From: Desulfobulbaceae bacterium
GTDB lineage: Bacteria; Desulfobacterota; Desulfobulbia; Desulfobulbales; Desulfocapsaceae
Length of the DNA stretch: 35,741 nucleotides
NCBI GenBank assembly: GCA_024640625.1
Contig: JAHEER010000035.1
Coordinates: 1-35,741 of the forward strand
Reading direction: 5' to 3'
The notes beneath the pieces were generated by a model. It saw only the letters and a list, made by a program, of their open reading frames with translations. It did no database searches and had not been told where the DNA came from. Each line of letters begins with the position of its first letter. Positions within the stretch are counted from its first letter, which is position 1. A program made the translations under genes and the position numbers. Below, piece after piece: positions 35,599 through 35,741 of this stretch.

Positions 35599-35741
35599 CT
35601 AGGTGATCCTGGCCCTGGCCTTGATGGAGAGATATTCGCTGAGGATCACCACACCAAAGATAGAAATCAGGATAACCGACACTTCGTGCCAGGCAAAAAG
35701 GTTGATTGAAGAGTAGAGCACGATGCCGATTCCACCGGCTC
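35599..35741 (-). CDS. PhnE-like ABC transporter permease, C-terminal fragment
   Basis: The last 46 codons of a minus-strand gene that runs off the window edge. The fragment reads AGGIGIVLYSSINLF and then a hydrophobic segment SVILISIFGVVILSEYLS, ending KARARIT at a TAG (35601-35599). The GAGGIG start and the following helix match the C-terminus of phosphonate/phosphite transporter permease PhnE. Only the tail is visible, so other members of the same permease family cannot be excluded. Confidence 0.72.
   Translation of the reverse strand, partial: AGGIGIVLYSSINLFAWHEVSVILISIFGVVILSEYLSIKARARIT

Overview
The window looks like a chromosomal segment of a GC-rich (clearly above 50 % by eye) Gram-negative bacterium. 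It carries no rRNA, tRNA, CRISPR array or insertion sequence that I can recognise. An in-frame UGA codon read as selenocysteine, two tripartite tricarboxylate transporters (TTT), acyl-CoA enzymes and a PhnE-type permease together suggest a metabolically versatile proteobacterium. My best guess is Desulfobacterota (former Deltaproteobacteria), but this is an inference from gene content and not a phylogenetic result.

Layout. (1) 104-3315, plus strand: acetoacetyl-CoA synthetase and isovaleryl-CoA dehydrogenase. A bidirectional terminator (3412-3438) separates them from a convergent minus-strand pair of thiolase-like proteins (3517-6818). One of these is fused to two DUF35/OB-fold domains, and both lack the thiolase nucleophile. 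(2) 7233-11863, minus strand: a four-gene operon made of a conserved 'DGFPVVPP' protein, a UGSC-family selenoprotein, a cytosolic ModA-like binding protein and an aconitase. (3) Divergent from it at about 11930-12020 lie a promoter, a 14-bp palindrome and a GntR/FCD regulator. (4) 12837-33253, plus strand: a roughly 20-kb carboxylate catabolic island. It holds MmgE/PrpD protein 1, TctCBA transporter 1, an isocitrate/isopropylmalate-type dehydrogenase, a quinone oxidoreductase, an AbrB-family membrane protein, MmgE/PrpD protein 2, tricarballylate dehydrogenase TcuA with its electron-transfer partner TcuB, a 6PGDH-like dehydrogenase, GalB-, GalC- and GalD-like enzymes, transporter 2 (TctC plus a TctA-TctB fusion) and a second PrpF-family isomerase. 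(5) 33362-35741, minus strand: glycerol-1-phosphate dehydrogenase-like protein, HAD-IIA hydrolase and the C-terminus of a PhnE-like permease.

How it may work together. TTT systems bring in di- or tricarboxylates. TcuAB would desaturate a saturated tricarboxylate. MmgE/PrpD, PrpF and aconitase would hydrate, dehydrate or isomerise unsaturated tricarboxylates. GalD, GalB and GalC would take 4-oxalomesaconate through 4-carboxy-4-hydroxy-2-oxoadipate to pyruvate and oxaloacetate. No ring-cleavage dioxygenase is present, so the GalBCD branch may serve imported C6/C7 tricarboxylates and not aromatics. The selenoprotein operon shares its control region with this island, which makes it the most attractive candidate for undescribed biology.

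The strongest single observation is the selenoprotein. A naive gene call would split it into two short ORFs at the UGA codon at 10534-10536. The same frame runs on with the family signature G-U-G-S-C-S-S-G, and a 17-nt hairpin begins 12 nt downstream of the UGA.
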